From Candidatus Kryptoniota bacterium (GTDB taxonomy: Bacteria; Bacteroidota; Ignavibacteria; Kryptoniales; Kryptoniaceae): a DNA stretch of 64,000 nt. Below the pieces are notes generated by a model that was not told where the DNA came from, searched no databases, and worked only from the letters and a program-made list of their open reading frames with translations. The stretch spans positions 62,001-126,000 of the forward strand of contig CALJEK010000003.1 in NCBI GenBank assembly GCA_938074445.1, given 5' to 3'. Positions 42,759 to 51,599 of this stretch are shown piece by piece (within the stretch, counting starts at the first letter, position 1; the number at the start of each line of letters is the position of its first letter). The translations under genes were made by a program, and so were the position numbers.

Positions 42759-44072
42759 ATGAAAACAGAAAGAATTTACCCACCACTTGCGGATAGAATA
42801 AGACCAAAAACACTTGATGAATTTATAGGTCAAGAGCATATTATTGGCGTTGGAAAACCATTGAGAATAATGATTGAAACCGGCGAAATCCAATCAATGA
42901 TCCTATGGGGTCCACCAGGGGTTGGTAAAACAACACTTGCTAAAATAATCGCAGAAAAAGTCAATGCGGATTTCTTTCAAATAAATGCGGTTTTATCAGG
43001 CACAAAGGAAATAAAAGAGATAATTGAAAAAGCCGAAAGAAATTTAAATTACTACGGAAAGAAAACGATTCTTTTCATCGATGAAATTCACAGGTTCAAC
43101 AAGGCACAGCAAAGTGTGCTCCTCAATAGCGTTGAAAAAGGAATAATTATACTCATAGGTGCAACAACAGAAAATCCATCTTTTGAAATAATATCACCAT
43201 TGCTATCAAGATGTCAAGTTTTTGTGCTTGAGCCATTTGGAGTTAGAGAGCTTGAGGCAATTCTTCAACGAGCCTTGACAAATGACGAAATGCTTTCAAA
43301 GTTTAAAATCCACATTGAAGACAAAGAATCTCTCTTCCTTTATTCTGGAGGGGATGCGCGGGTTATGTTGAACGCTCTTGAGGTCGCTGTAAAAATCGCA
43401 AAACCAACGGAGAAAAACGAGATATTCTTGACAAAAGAAATTATTTCGGAAGCATTCCAACGCAAGTATTTCAAATATGATAAAGCAGGGGAAGAGCACT
43501 ATAATCTGATTTCAGCATTTATAAAAAGTATCCGTGGAAGTGACCCGGACGCAGCGGTTTACTGGCTCGCCAGAATGTTAATTGCGGGTGAGGACCCTAA
43601 ATTTATCGCAAGAAGGTTAATAATTTTAGCAAGTGAAGATATCGGAAATGCGGAGCCGTATGCTTTAACGCTCGCAACAAGTTGTTTCACCGCGGTTGAC
43701 TATGTTGGAATGCCTGAGGCACAAATAATCCTCGCACAAGTTGCAACATATTTGGCAAGCTGTCCGAAAAGTAACTCAGCATACGTTGCAATCAAAGAGG
43801 CAACAGAAGACGCGCAAAAATATCCCGATCTCCCAGTGCCACTTCATTTGAGAAATGCGCCAACAAAACTTATGGAAGAGCTCGGTTATAGCAAGGGATA
43901 TAAATACAGCCACGATTTCCCGGATCATTTCGTCGAACAACAGTTTTTGCCAGATGAACTTAAAGACAAAATTTATTATAGACCCACAGATCTTGGAAGA
44001 GAGAAAATTTTAAAAGAGCGACTTGAATATTTATGGAGCAAAAGAAAACAAAATAAAAAACTTAACAAATGA
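42759..44072 (+). CDS. rarA: replication-associated recombination protein A
   Basis: AAA+ ATPase of the RarA/MgsA/WRNIP1 family, which acts at stalled replication forks. 437 residues. The Walker A motif WGPPGVGKTT lies at residues 50-59, Walker B ILFIDEIHRF near 102, and sensor I GATTENPSF near 130. The C-terminal tetramerisation region has RRLIILASEDIGNA and HLRNAPTKLMEELGY. It overlaps the following ROK kinase gene by four bases. Confidence 0.97.
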   Translation: MKTERIYPPLADRIRPKTLDEFIGQEHIIGVGKPLRIMIETGEIQSMILWGPPGVGKTTLAKIIAEKVNADFFQINAVLSGTKEIKEIIEKAERNLNYYGKKTILFIDEIHRFNKAQQSVLLNSVEKGIIILIGATTENPSFEIISPLLSRCQVFVLEPFGVRELEAILQRALTNDEMLSKFKIHIEDKESLFLYSGGDARVMLNALEVAVKIAKPTEKNEIFLTKEIISEAFQRKYFKYDKAGEEHYNLISAFIKSIRGSDPDAAVYWLARMLIAGEDPKFIARRLIILASEDIGNAEPYALTLATSCFTAVDYVGMPEAQIILAQVATYLASCPKSNSAYVAIKEATEDAQKYPDLPVPLHLRNAPTKLMEELGYSKGYKYSHDFPDHFVEQQFLPDELKDKIYYRPTDLGREKILKERLEYLWSKRKQNKKLNK

Positions 44073-45028
44073 AAAAATTTGTAATTGGTGTTGACCTCGG
44101 GGGAACATTCATCAAAGCAGGGATAGTCGATGAAGTAGGCAACATAATTGCTGAAAATTCAATTCCAACCGAAGCGGAAAAAGGACCTTTACATGTCATT
44201 GAGCAAATTTCAAAAATTGTTGATAATCTTCACACGGGTTTTGAAGATGGTAAAATAATCGGGGTTGGAATTGGAACGCCTGGACAAGTCGATCCACAAG
44301 GCGGAGTAAAATATCCCCCAAACTTTCCGGGATGGACAGTTGTATATTTATCCAAAGAAGTTCAAAAAAGAACGGGATTAAACACAGTGGTTGATAATGA
44401 CGCAAATGTCGCTGCAATAGGCGAAGCAAAATTTGGAGCGGGAAAAGAACATCCAAATTTTATAATGGTTACACTTGGCACAGGGATCGGCGGTGGTATA
44501 ATAATCGACAGGAAAATATACAGAGGTCCAACAGGGGGAGCCGGGGAAATTGGGCATGTGTCAATTAATTTTGAAGGTCCGAAATGCAATTGTGGAAATT
44601 ATGGATGCGTCGAAGCTTATGTTGGACAAAAATATCTGTCAAACTGGGTTGCGAAAGAACTCGAGAAAAATCCAAATTCGAAGATCATCGAGCTTGTAAA
44701 CGGCGATCTCTCAAAAATTGAACCTCGCATAATTTCCATTGCAGCTGAACAAGGCGATGAATTTGCAATAAATGTATGGAAAAAGGCTGGATTTTACGTT
44801 GGAGTGATGCTCGCTTCGGTTATGAATCTATTTGACATAAATGTGGCAATAGTTGGTGGCGGAGTTGCAAAGGCAGGAAAAGTTTTATTTGACTCAATTA
44901 ACGAAACGGTGAGATCAAGGGCATTGAAACCAATTGCAGAGAAAGCTATCGTAATCCCAGCCACGCTTGAAAATAGAGCTGGAATTCTTGGCGCAGGAGC
45001 TTTAGCTTTCGAAGAGCTTTCAAATTAA
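44069..45028 (+). CDS. ROK-family glucokinase
   Basis: 319 residues. The ATP phosphate-binding motif GVDLGGTFIKAG lies at residues 7-18, and the catalytic DND lies in VVDNDANVAAIGE near 108. The ROK zinc motif GHVSINFEGPKCNCGNYGCVE contains the conserved H and the CxCGxxGC ligands. It is therefore a sugar kinase, most likely for glucose, and is possibly linked to the glycogen gene glgA. It is translationally coupled to rarA and meets the convergent hypothetical gene at 45025. Confidence 0.93.
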   Translation: MKKFVIGVDLGGTFIKAGIVDEVGNIIAENSIPTEAEKGPLHVIEQISKIVDNLHTGFEDGKIIGVGIGTPGQVDPQGGVKYPPNFPGWTVVYLSKEVQKRTGLNTVVDNDANVAAIGEAKFGAGKEHPNFIMVTLGTGIGGGIIIDRKIYRGPTGGAGEIGHVSINFEGPKCNCGNYGCVEAYVGQKYLSNWVAKELEKNPNSKIIELVNGDLSKIEPRIISIAAEQGDEFAINVWKKAGFYVGVMLASVMNLFDINVAIVGGGVAKAGKVLFDSINETVRSRALKPIAEKAIVIPATLENRAGILGAGALAFEELSN

Positions 45029-45522
45029 ATTCTTATAAAACCATCGCTGAAAATTCTCACCCAATCTTGAACAATTCGTTCTGCCTCCGCCCAGTTCTCA
45101 AGGTCCTGCGTTCCTATTCCCCCCTTTCTTTCCCAAACAAAATAAGCAACTTTTGCTATCGTCTCCCGACGCATCTCGTTATTTGGACGACCAAAAACCT
45201 TAACAATATATTTCATTCTATCAAACTTCAAAACAACTTTTTCTATCTCCGACTCTTTTGCATACGAAACCCCTTTCAAACCACCAGCCTCAAAAACGAT
45301 CTCCCCGATGAATTGATAATTTCTCGTTGCTTTAAATAAATAAACTTTGTCCCCACTACCAATTTCCATCTTGCAATGAAATCCAAGGAAATAAGCGTCC
45401 TCAAGGACTCTTTCTCTCTTTCGACCGCTTGCAAGTTCAACAACCATAGGTTTAAACTGGTTTCGGCGCGAAAAATCAATTAAAAAGCTATCAACATCAG
45501 ACTTTCTTATCTTTAGTTCCAT
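45025..45522 (-). CDS. protein with C-terminal DUF2934-like domain
   Basis: 165 residues, soluble. The C-terminal third (about 118-160) resembles DUF2934: ETIAKVAYFVWERKGGIGTQDLENWAEAERIV, with the pattern A-Y-x-x-W-E and the D-L-E-x-W-x-x-A-E helix. The N-terminal two thirds form alternating beta strands with no recognised family. The function is unknown. It ends 4 bases into the ROK kinase gene and lies just downstream of the thioredoxin-fold gene at 45533, with which it is probably co-transcribed. Confidence 0.6.
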   Translation of the reverse strand: MELKIRKSDVDSFLIDFSRRNQFKPMVVELASGRKRERVLEDAYFLGFHCKMEIGSGDKVYLFKATRNYQFIGEIVFEAGGLKGVSYAKESEIEKVVLKFDRMKYIVKVFGRPNNEMRRETIAKVAYFVWERKGGIGTQDLENWAEAERIVQDWVRIFSDGFIRI

Positions 45523-45532
45523 TTGTAAAAAA

Positions 45533-46579
45533 TCAAATTTCTTTTATCACTTCTTGCCTTACCCTGTATGAAGAAACAGAAAATTCATAAATTGCGAAAT
45601 CTTCGGAATCAACGCAAAGCCTCAAGATATGTTCCCCAAAATTCGGATTTTCAACCAACTCATAATATCTTGGCTCACACACCAAAACATAGCTTTTTCC
45701 ATCTTCAATTGTAACATCTTCACCACAATTTTTCTCATTTAGAAATTCATCATCCTGAAGGATTAAAACCTTCAAACCCTCGTCCAAAGACTCCATTACA
45801 GCCCCAACTCTTGTGCCAGCATAAGGCAATATAATAGAACCAACTTCGCCAAAGAAAGGACTATACTTGAGATAATACTTCCCGTTATACCATTCTCCAT
45901 CCAGATAGAATCTCCCGTTTATATAAATTCTCGGGTCCTCGTATTTTATAACAGACTCTGGAGCAAAGCCTTCAACATTTCCAAGTGAGCCACCTATATA
46001 ACCTGTGCAAATTTCTGGGGTAACCCTGTAAAAAACAGATTCATCAACTTCATAACGTGATCCAACCGGCAGTGGAAAATCACCATGATATCCAGCTTTT
46101 ATCAAAAGCGCTTGAATGTAAAACTCAATTTCCCATAAATTTCTCATGCCAAAATTAGAATAGGAAATCAACCCATCTCGATTTATAAGGAAAATCGCAG
46201 GGACATCAAGATAAGAACTCCTCACGATAGAAGCATATCTTTTCAAATTGATAGATTCATTATCAATCGCAATTGGGAATTCTATCCCACGCCGTTTCAT
46301 CTCTTTATCAACGTTTTCAACTTTTCGCTCAAATGGAAATTTTGGAATATGAATCCCGAGAATGAAAAGCCCTTTGTCCTTATATCTTTTAATCCACTCC
46401 TCTATATACCAGTAAAGTTCATTCCACTTACCGCTCGCATAATTAAAAAACAAAAGAAGCACAACATATCCTCTAAGTTCCTCAAAAGACACTGGCTCTG
46501 AATTGAGCCAGTAGTTTGCAACTATATCTATCGCCCTGTTGTTTTCTTCAACGATTTGCTTTTTATAAAATTCTTGCAT
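45533..46579 (-). CDS. thioredoxin-fold protein with DipZ-like C-terminal domain, CxxC absent
   Basis: 348 residues. The N-terminal half (about 30-165) has the TlpA-like redoxin fold: YVVLLLFFNYASGKWNEL at the active-site strand, KGLFILGIHIPKFPFE, FPIAIDNES and the cis-proline segment VPAIFLINRDGLISY. The CxxC motif is missing; its place is taken by ASGKWNEL. The C-terminal half (about 190-340) resembles the carbohydrate-binding-like end of DipZ proteins (FYRVTPEICTGYIGG). A structural or non-redox role is therefore likely. No signal peptide is present. Confidence 0.65.
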   Translation of the reverse strand: MQEFYKKQIVEENNRAIDIVANYWLNSEPVSFEELRGYVVLLLFFNYASGKWNELYWYIEEWIKRYKDKGLFILGIHIPKFPFERKVENVDKEMKRRGIEFPIAIDNESINLKRYASIVRSSYLDVPAIFLINRDGLISYSNFGMRNLWEIEFYIQALLIKAGYHGDFPLPVGSRYEVDESVFYRVTPEICTGYIGGSLGNVEGFAPESVIKYEDPRIYINGRFYLDGEWYNGKYYLKYSPFFGEVGSIILPYAGTRVGAVMESLDEGLKVLILQDDEFLNEKNCGEDVTIEDGKSYVLVCEPRYYELVENPNFGEHILRLCVDSEDFAIYEFSVSSYRVRQEVIKEI

Positions 46580-46714
46580 GGACTTTATCCTGCAATTTTT
46601 ATCTTCGTTATCAATCTAATTAAGCAAGTTTTAAGTTGCAAATTTAGAAAACGCTCTTTTTTGTTTTGAGCCAAATCCTGTTTAATTTATATAAAAAATA
46701 AAACACAAACCATA

Positions 46715-47059
46715 ATGAAACCAGATTTAAAAGCGATATTCAAACAGATTGAAAAGGTTCAGGAAGAACTTGAAAAAGTTCAAGCGGAACTCGAAAATAA
46801 AACAGTTACAGAAGAAGCCGGCGGTGGAATGGTTAAAGTGACGGCAAACGGGAAAAGAGAAATCATCAAAATTGAAATCGATAAAGAAGTCGTGAATCCA
46901 GATGATGTGGAAATGCTTGAGGATTTGCTCGTCGCTGCAGTAAACAAAGCGCTTCAAAGCGCAGATAAAATGATAAGCGAAGAGATTGCCAAAGCAACCT
47001 CTGGACTTCTTCCCGGATTAGGTGGACTCCCTTTTGGTTTCCCAGGTTTTAAGGCATGA
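46715..47059 (+). CDS. YbaB/EbfC nucleoid-associated protein
   Basis: 114 residues. An N-terminal helix (MKPDLKAIFKQIEKVQEELE) and the conserved central sheet with GGGMVKVTANGKREIIKIEID are followed by the motif LEDLLVAAVNKAL. It forms DNA-binding dimers. It lies 19 bases upstream of recR, the normal YbaB-RecR pair. The dnaX gene that usually precedes this pair is absent; the neighbour here is transcribed from the opposite strand. Confidence 0.95.
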   Translation: MKPDLKAIFKQIEKVQEELEKVQAELENKTVTEEAGGGMVKVTANGKREIIKIEIDKEVVNPDDVEMLEDLLVAAVNKALQSADKMISEEIAKATSGLLPGLGGLPFGFPGFKA

Positions 47060-47078
47060 AATAAATTAGTTAAAAACT

Positions 47079-47678
47079 ATGCTTTACACATCTGAAAGTC
47101 TTGAAACCCTTATAGAAGAACTAACAAAATTCCCTGGCATCGGGAGGAAAACAGCGCAACGACTGGCACTTTACATCTTGAAACAGCCTAAAGAAGAGGT
47201 TGAAAAACTTGTTCAAGCGATAATAGATGTCAAAGAAAAAATAAAATATTGCTCAATTTGCTACAATATAACTGAAACCGACCCATGCCCGATTTGCTCA
47301 AGCCCAAAACGGGATAAGACCATAATTTGCGTCGTTGAAGAGCCAATGGATGTCATCGCAATAGAAAAAACTAATGAATATAACGGACTCTACCATGTTA
47401 TCGGTGGCGTTTTAAACCCACTTGAAGGCATCGGACCAGACGATTTAAAAATCAAGGAACTCGTCCACAGAGTTTCATCCGGTGGAATTAAAGAAGTTAT
47501 AATTGCCCTGAACCCAAGCGTTGAAGGAGAAACAACTTCAATTTACATAGCAAATCTAATTAAACCATTTGGCATAAAAGTCACACGCATTGCCCGGGGT
47601 CTACCTATTGGAACAGCGCTCGAATACGCGGATATAGCAACAATAGTTAGAGCCATTGAAAATAGAACGACGATGTAA
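47079..47678 (+). CDS. recR: recombination protein RecR
   Basis: 199 residues. It helps load RecA at gaps in the RecFOR pathway. The helix-hairpin-helix region ([20 protein letters not shown]) at 16-35 and the zinc finger [16 protein letters not shown] at about 57-72 are followed by a Toprim domain ([16 protein letters not shown], then [10 protein letters not shown]). Normal length. The following NTPase starts at the base after its stop codon. Confidence 0.97.
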   Translation: MLYTSESLETLIEELTKFPGIGRKTAQRLALYILKQPKEEVEKLVQAIIDVKEKIKYCSICYNITETDPCPICSSPKRDKTIICVVEEPMDVIAIEKTNEYNGLYHVIGGVLNPLEGIGPDDLKIKELVHRVSSGGIKEVIIALNPSVEGETTSIYIANLIKPFGIKVTRIARGLPIGTALEYADIATIVRAIENRTTM

Positions 47679-48209
47679 GTGAAGAAAAATTTTTTAATAA
47701 CATCGGCACCGGGAACTGGGAAAACAACTGCAATAAAAAAATTTATCGAACTCACAAAGGGGAAATTTAAAGTCTCAGGCTTCGTAACCGAAGAGATCAG
47801 AGATAAAACAGGGAAAAGAACGGGGTTTAAAATTATCACACTTAATGGAAAAACCGGAATACTTGCCGATGTAAATTTAAAAAATTCACCAAAGGTCGGA
47901 AGATACGGCGTAAATTTGAAAGACATTGATGATATCGCCGTTCCATCGATTGATCTAAACTCAGACATAATTGTGATAGATGAAATTGGAAAGATGGAAT
48001 GCCTTTCGAAATATTTTGTTCAAAAAGTTTTTGAAGCCCTCGATTCAGAAAAAATCCTCGTTGGAACGATCAAGGAAAAGGGGGACGAGATAATAAACAA
48101 AATAAAATACCGAGGCGATGTTGAGTTAATAAAACTCACACCTGAAAACAGAGACGATATCCCTTCTCTAATTTTTCAAAAGGTTCTCTCCTTAAGCCAA
48201 CAAAGATAA
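47679..48209 (+). CDS. THEP1-type nucleoside-triphosphatase
   Basis: 176 residues, NTPase_1/THEP1 family. Walker A is TSAPGTGKTTAIKKF at residues 8-22 and Walker B is VIDEIGKMECLS near 102. The SGFVTEEIRD segment after Walker A is typical for these phosphate hydrolases. The start is GTG, directly after the recR stop codon. Members hydrolyse nucleoside triphosphates in vitro; the physiological role is not established. Confidence 0.9.
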   Translation: MKKNFLITSAPGTGKTTAIKKFIELTKGKFKVSGFVTEEIRDKTGKRTGFKIITLNGKTGILADVNLKNSPKVGRYGVNLKDIDDIAVPSIDLNSDIIVIDEIGKMECLSKYFVQKVFEALDSEKILVGTIKEKGDEIINKIKYRGDVELIKLTPENRDDIPSLIFQKVLSLSQQR

Positions 48210-48219
48210 AAAATTGGGT

Positions 48220-48250
48220 TTTGTTTTTGCTTAATTTTTTCGTATTTTTG
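48220..48250 (+). promoter_or_regulatory. Bacteroidota-type promoter upstream of rpmH
   Basis: TTTG at 48220-48223, exactly 19 bases, then TATTTTTG at 48243-48250, a full match to the Bacteroidota sigma-A consensus TTTG-N19-TAnnTTTG. It would give a leader of about 105 bases before the rpmH GTG. Confidence 0.6.
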
Positions 48251-48299
48251 AACAGATTTTTGAGGCAATTTTTTCTATTAAAATTCACTTTTCAAATTT

Positions 48300-48321
48300 C
48301 CTCCCCGCTTAGATGGGGAGG
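48300..48321 (+). other. hairpin in the rpmH leader
   Basis: CCTCCCC at 48300-48306 pairs with GGGGAGG at 48315-48321 around an 8-base loop. No T-run follows, so it is not an ordinary terminator. It lies between the promoter and rpmH and could be a leader structure that controls ribosomal protein or RnpA synthesis. Confidence 0.45.
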
Positions 48322-48361
48322 CTTTGAGGCGAAAAATTTAAAATAAATCAAAAGAAGCAGG

Positions 48362-48508
48362 GTGAAGAGAACATATCAACCACATATCACAAAACGCCGT
48401 AAGACACATGGATTCAGAGCAAGGATGAAAACGAAAAGCGGAAGAAAAATCCTTGCGAGAAGAAGAGCAAAGGGAAGATGGAAATTAACCGTAAGCGATG
48501 AACGCTAA
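48362..48508 (+). CDS. rpmH: 50S ribosomal protein L34
   Basis: 48 residues, start GTG at 48362. The sequence begins [18 protein letters not shown] and ends with [16 protein letters not shown], which is diagnostic for L34. It overlaps rnpA by 11 bases (rnpA ATG at 48498). The rpmH-rnpA-yidD-yidC order is standard, but dnaA, often found just upstream, is not there. Confidence 0.97.
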   Translation: MKRTYQPHITKRRKTHGFRARMKTKSGRKILARRRAKGRWKLTVSDER

Positions 48509-48899
48509 AAGATTTACTTTACCCAAAAAAGAAATTATCAAGAGGTCAAAAGAAATAACAGACATAATCAAGAATTCAAATTCTGTTGCTGGTGATTTAA
48601 TCAAAATTTATTTCCGCCTTTCGCCAAACCGGGATGTTATTCTTAGGGTAGCTTTTGCAGTGTCAAAAAAAGTAAAACCCGTTGTTCTAAAAAACAGAGC
48701 AAAAAGATTGCTAAGGGAGGTCTATCGGCTAAATAAGCACAAGCTGATAGACCTTCTCTCTTTAAAGAATAAGTCGATCGAGATGGTCATGATTTTCATC
48801 GCGGATAAGGAACTTATAAAAAAATTAAAATATGCAGACGTTGAAAAAGATTTTTTGCAATTAACGGAAAAAATCCTAAAGGTGGCAAATGAAACTTGA
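48498..48899 (+). CDS. rnpA: ribonuclease P protein component
   Basis: 133 residues. It is the protein subunit of RNase P, which matures tRNA 5' ends. The conserved RNR-like basic motif [17 protein letters not shown] lies at about residues 68-84. It overlaps rpmH at its start and yidD at its end (11 bases), consistent with coupled translation. Confidence 0.96.
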   Translation: MNAKRFTLPKKEIIKRSKEITDIIKNSNSVAGDLIKIYFRLSPNRDVILRVAFAVSKKVKPVVLKNRAKRLLREVYRLNKHKLIDLLSLKNKSIEMVMIFIADKELIKKLKYADVEKDFLQLTEKILKVANET

Positions 48900-49113
48900 T
48901 GTTTTCACATGGTTTGCTGTTACGCTTGTTAAACTATATAAAACCCTGATCTCACCGATTTTTCCACCAAGCTGTAGATTTTATCCCTCTTGCTCTGAAT
49001 ATTCAATCCAAGCTTTTTTAAAATATGGCTTTTTAAAAGGTTTGTGGCTTACAACAAAAAGAGTTATAAAATGCAATCCCTTTAACCCTGGCGGGATCGA
49101 CGAGGTTCCTTAA
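48889..49113 (+). CDS. yidD: membrane protein insertion efficiency factor YidD
   Basis: 74 residues. The family signature PPSCRFYPSCSEYSIQA with three conserved cysteines lies at residues 25-41, and KCNPFNPGGID near 63 is the conserved end. It works with YidC at the membrane. The start overlaps rnpA, and yidC follows after 24 bases. Confidence 0.96.
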   Translation: MKLDVFTWFAVTLVKLYKTLISPIFPPSCRFYPSCSEYSIQAFLKYGFLKGLWLTTKRVIKCNPFNPGGIDEVP

Positions 49114-49137
49114 AAAATTAAACAAAGGTGTAAAACA

Positions 49138-50940
49138 ATGGATAGAAATTCGGTTCTTGGAATAATTTTAATCACACTTGTTCTGCTGATTTGGATGTGG
49201 TACAACGCCCCGAGAGCACCACAAAGAAACCTCGAGGTTAAAGATACACTCAAGGCAAATAAACAATTAACCGAACCTAATGTAATACAAGCAAAAGATG
49301 ACACATTTGGAATTTATTTCTCCCACCTTTCAAAGGGCAAGGAAAAAAAGATACTCGTTGAGACAGATTTATATACATGCGTTATCTCCTCAAAGGGTGC
49401 ACTAATTGAAAAATTCGAACTAAAAAAATTTAAAACATGGAACGGTTACCCTGTTCAACTTGTCGATATGGACAAAGGTGGAGATTTTTCCCTTCTTTTT
49501 ATGACAACTGACGGTAAAATAGTCAATACAAAGCAACTATATTTCGACACCAAGGCAAGACACTGGGAAAACTTCATCTTGAAAAAGAAAAATGAAAAGG
49601 CAGAGATCGAATTCGTCTTGAACGTTAACGATTCAAGCAAGATAATAAAAAAGTTTATCTTCGAAAATGGGAAATATTCGTTTGATTCCGAGATTGAGTT
49701 TATCCATATGGATAAAATAATTGCGAATTTTGAATATCAAGTCGTATGGGAAAACGGGATAAATCTCACGGAGGAGAACAGCGTTGAGGAATCATATTTC
49801 GCAAGCGCATATGCAAAGGTTGGTGATGTATACGAGACGATCGACGCAAGTAAGTTCGGTGTTAAAGCTTCGCGCTCATATTCTGGAAATACAAGATGGG
49901 TTGGGACTCATAACAAATATTTTGCTGTTTCAATTATATCAAACGACTATTCAGATGGCGCATATCTTGAAGGAGAAAGAATTCCTCTGCCCAACAACGG
50001 TGTAAAAGAAAATTATCTCATAGCTCTAAAGATTCCATTTCGTGGAAGTAATTATCAAAAAAATCACCTCACAGTTTACCTTGGTCCCCTTGATTATAAA
50101 ATTTTGAAATCTTATAATGTTGGGCTTGAAGAGATGATAAGCTTAGGATTACGCTGGCTTATAAGACCGATAGCTGAATACGCCCTTTTACCATTTTTCA
50201 CATTCCTGCATCAGTTCATACCAAACTATGGAATTGTGATAATAATTTTCTCAATTGTAATTAAAATCCTTCTCACCCCGTTGACTTTAACTCAGATGAA
50301 GTCAATTAAAAAGATGCAGGCGATCGCTCCGATTTTAAAAGAGTTGCAAGAAAAATACAAAGACAACCCACAGAAGCTGAATCAAGAGGTTATGCGCGTG
50401 TATCGAGAATATGGTGTAAATCCATTTAGCGGATGCTGGCCATTGCTTTTACAATTGCCAATCCTTTACGCGCTATTTTCACTCTTCCGCGTCACAATTG
50501 AATTAAGACAGGCTGGATTTATCCTTTGGATTAAAGACCTTTCCATTCCAGATACAATCATAAAGTTACCCTTTTACATACCAATCTTTGGGGTACATCA
50601 GATAAGCGGTTTAGCGCTTTTGATGGCTATTACGATGTTCATTCAGCAGTGGATGTCATCCGCTACTGCGGATAAAAGACAAAGAACAACCGCAACAATT
50701 ATGACAATTCTTTTCTTTTTGATATTTAACAATTTACCCTCTGGGCTTAATTTGTATTACTTCACCTTCAACGTCCTTTCGATACTACATCAATGGTATA
50801 TAAACAAATACACAAAAGTTGAGTTGAAACCACCTTCGGATAAAAAAAGTCCTTTTAAGGGCGGAATTTTTAAAAAGTTTGATATCCCAACGATGAGCGA
50901 ATTAACAGGAGCTAAAAAGAGGAAAAAATCAAAAAAATGA
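49138..50940 (+). CDS. yidC: membrane protein insertase YidC
   Basis: 600 residues. A first membrane segment (about 5-21) precedes a large periplasmic P1 domain (about 75-330), and then five membrane segments, including EYALLPFFTFLHQFIPNYGI and ILFFLIFNNLPSGLNLYYF. The cytoplasmic C1 loop motif LTQMKSIKKMQAIAPILKEL is intact. It inserts proteins into the inner membrane alone or with SecYEG. The length with the P1 domain is that of Gram-negative YidC. The stop overlaps the following dipeptidase gene (ATGA). Confidence 0.97.
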   Translation: MDRNSVLGIILITLVLLIWMWYNAPRAPQRNLEVKDTLKANKQLTEPNVIQAKDDTFGIYFSHLSKGKEKKILVETDLYTCVISSKGALIEKFELKKFKTWNGYPVQLVDMDKGGDFSLLFMTTDGKIVNTKQLYFDTKARHWENFILKKKNEKAEIEFVLNVNDSSKIIKKFIFENGKYSFDSEIEFIHMDKIIANFEYQVVWENGINLTEENSVEESYFASAYAKVGDVYETIDASKFGVKASRSYSGNTRWVGTHNKYFAVSIISNDYSDGAYLEGERIPLPNNGVKENYLIALKIPFRGSNYQKNHLTVYLGPLDYKILKSYNVGLEEMISLGLRWLIRPIAEYALLPFFTFLHQFIPNYGIVIIIFSIVIKILLTPLTLTQMKSIKKMQAIAPILKELQEKYKDNPQKLNQEVMRVYREYGVNPFSGCWPLLLQLPILYALFSLFRVTIELRQAGFILWIKDLSIPDTIIKLPFYIPIFGVHQISGLALLMAITMFIQQWMSSATADKRQRTTATIMTILFFLIFNNLPSGLNLYYFTFNVLSILHQWYINKYTKVELKPPSDKKSPFKGGIFKKFDIPTMSELTGAKKRKKSKK

Positions 50941-51572
50941 GAATAAGGTCAACATTACTAATTTTAACCTTGCTCGTTTCGAACGTCAAGTCTTTGCTGG
51001 GACAGTTTTCGCCAGAGGATACGACTCTTGTTGACATTCAAAAAATTAACCCAAGAATAAAAGTTGAGATAAAATACGCAACTGAAGATAATTTTACTGG
51101 ACAAAAACTTTACGACATTCCCAAATGCTTTTTAAGAAAGTTCGTCGCGCTTAAACTTGATTCAATTCAAAAAGAGCTTGAAAAAGTTGGGCTTGGTTTA
51201 AAAGTGTGGGACTGCTATCGTCCCCTTTCTGTTCAAAAAATTTTATGGTCGATTGTTCCAGATGAAAGATACGTAGCGAATCCAGCAAAAGGTTCAAGAC
51301 ATAACCGCGGTTGCGCCGTTGATTTAACGCTTGTTGATTCAACGGGAAATGAACTCCCAATGCCAACCAAATATGACGATTTCACCGAAAAGGCGCACAG
51401 AGATTATTACAACTTGCCTGATACGGTTATAAAAAATCGCAAGCTTCTTGAAGATATAATGAAAAAATATGGTTTTATCCCACTCCCCACCGAATGGTGG
51501 CATTTTGACGCCCAAGGTTGGGAAAAATTTTCAATCCTTGATATCCCCCTAAAAGAACTTAATAAAAAATAG
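50937..51572 (+). CDS. VanX/DdpX-type D-alanyl-D-alanine dipeptidase, exported
   Basis: 211 residues. A signal peptide (about 1-22) is followed by the D,D-dipeptidase domain. The motif WDCYRPLSVQ near residue 81 is the conserved R-P-x-x-x-Q element. The zinc ligands are H in SRHNRGCAVDLTLV (His and Asp near 118-127) and H in EWWHFD near 196, with a catalytic E just before it. Because it is exported it probably recycles or trims peptidoglycan-derived D-Ala-D-Ala. No vanHA genes are adjacent, so it is not evidence for vancomycin resistance. Coupled to yidC. Confidence 0.9.
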   Translation: MRIRSTLLILTLLVSNVKSLLGQFSPEDTTLVDIQKINPRIKVEIKYATEDNFTGQKLYDIPKCFLRKFVALKLDSIQKELEKVGLGLKVWDCYRPLSVQKILWSIVPDERYVANPAKGSRHNRGCAVDLTLVDSTGNELPMPTKYDDFTEKAHRDYYNLPDTVIKNRKLLEDIMKKYGFIPLPTEWWHFDAQGWEKFSILDIPLKELNKK

Positions 51573-51599
51573 AAGGGGCGGAATGCGCCCCTTTTTTAT
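51573..51599. terminator. bidirectional rho-independent terminator
   Basis: GGGGCG at 51575-51580 pairs with CGCCCC at 51586-51591 around GAATG, and AAGG/CCTT extends the stem. TTTTTTATT follows on the plus strand and TATTTTTTATT on the minus. It separates the yidC-dipeptidase operon from the convergent ahcY. Confidence 0.85.

Noticed and set aside
50937-51572. Vancomycin resistance gene vanX
   Set aside because: The protein is exported and stands alone without vanH or vanA; exported relatives are cell-wall recycling enzymes.
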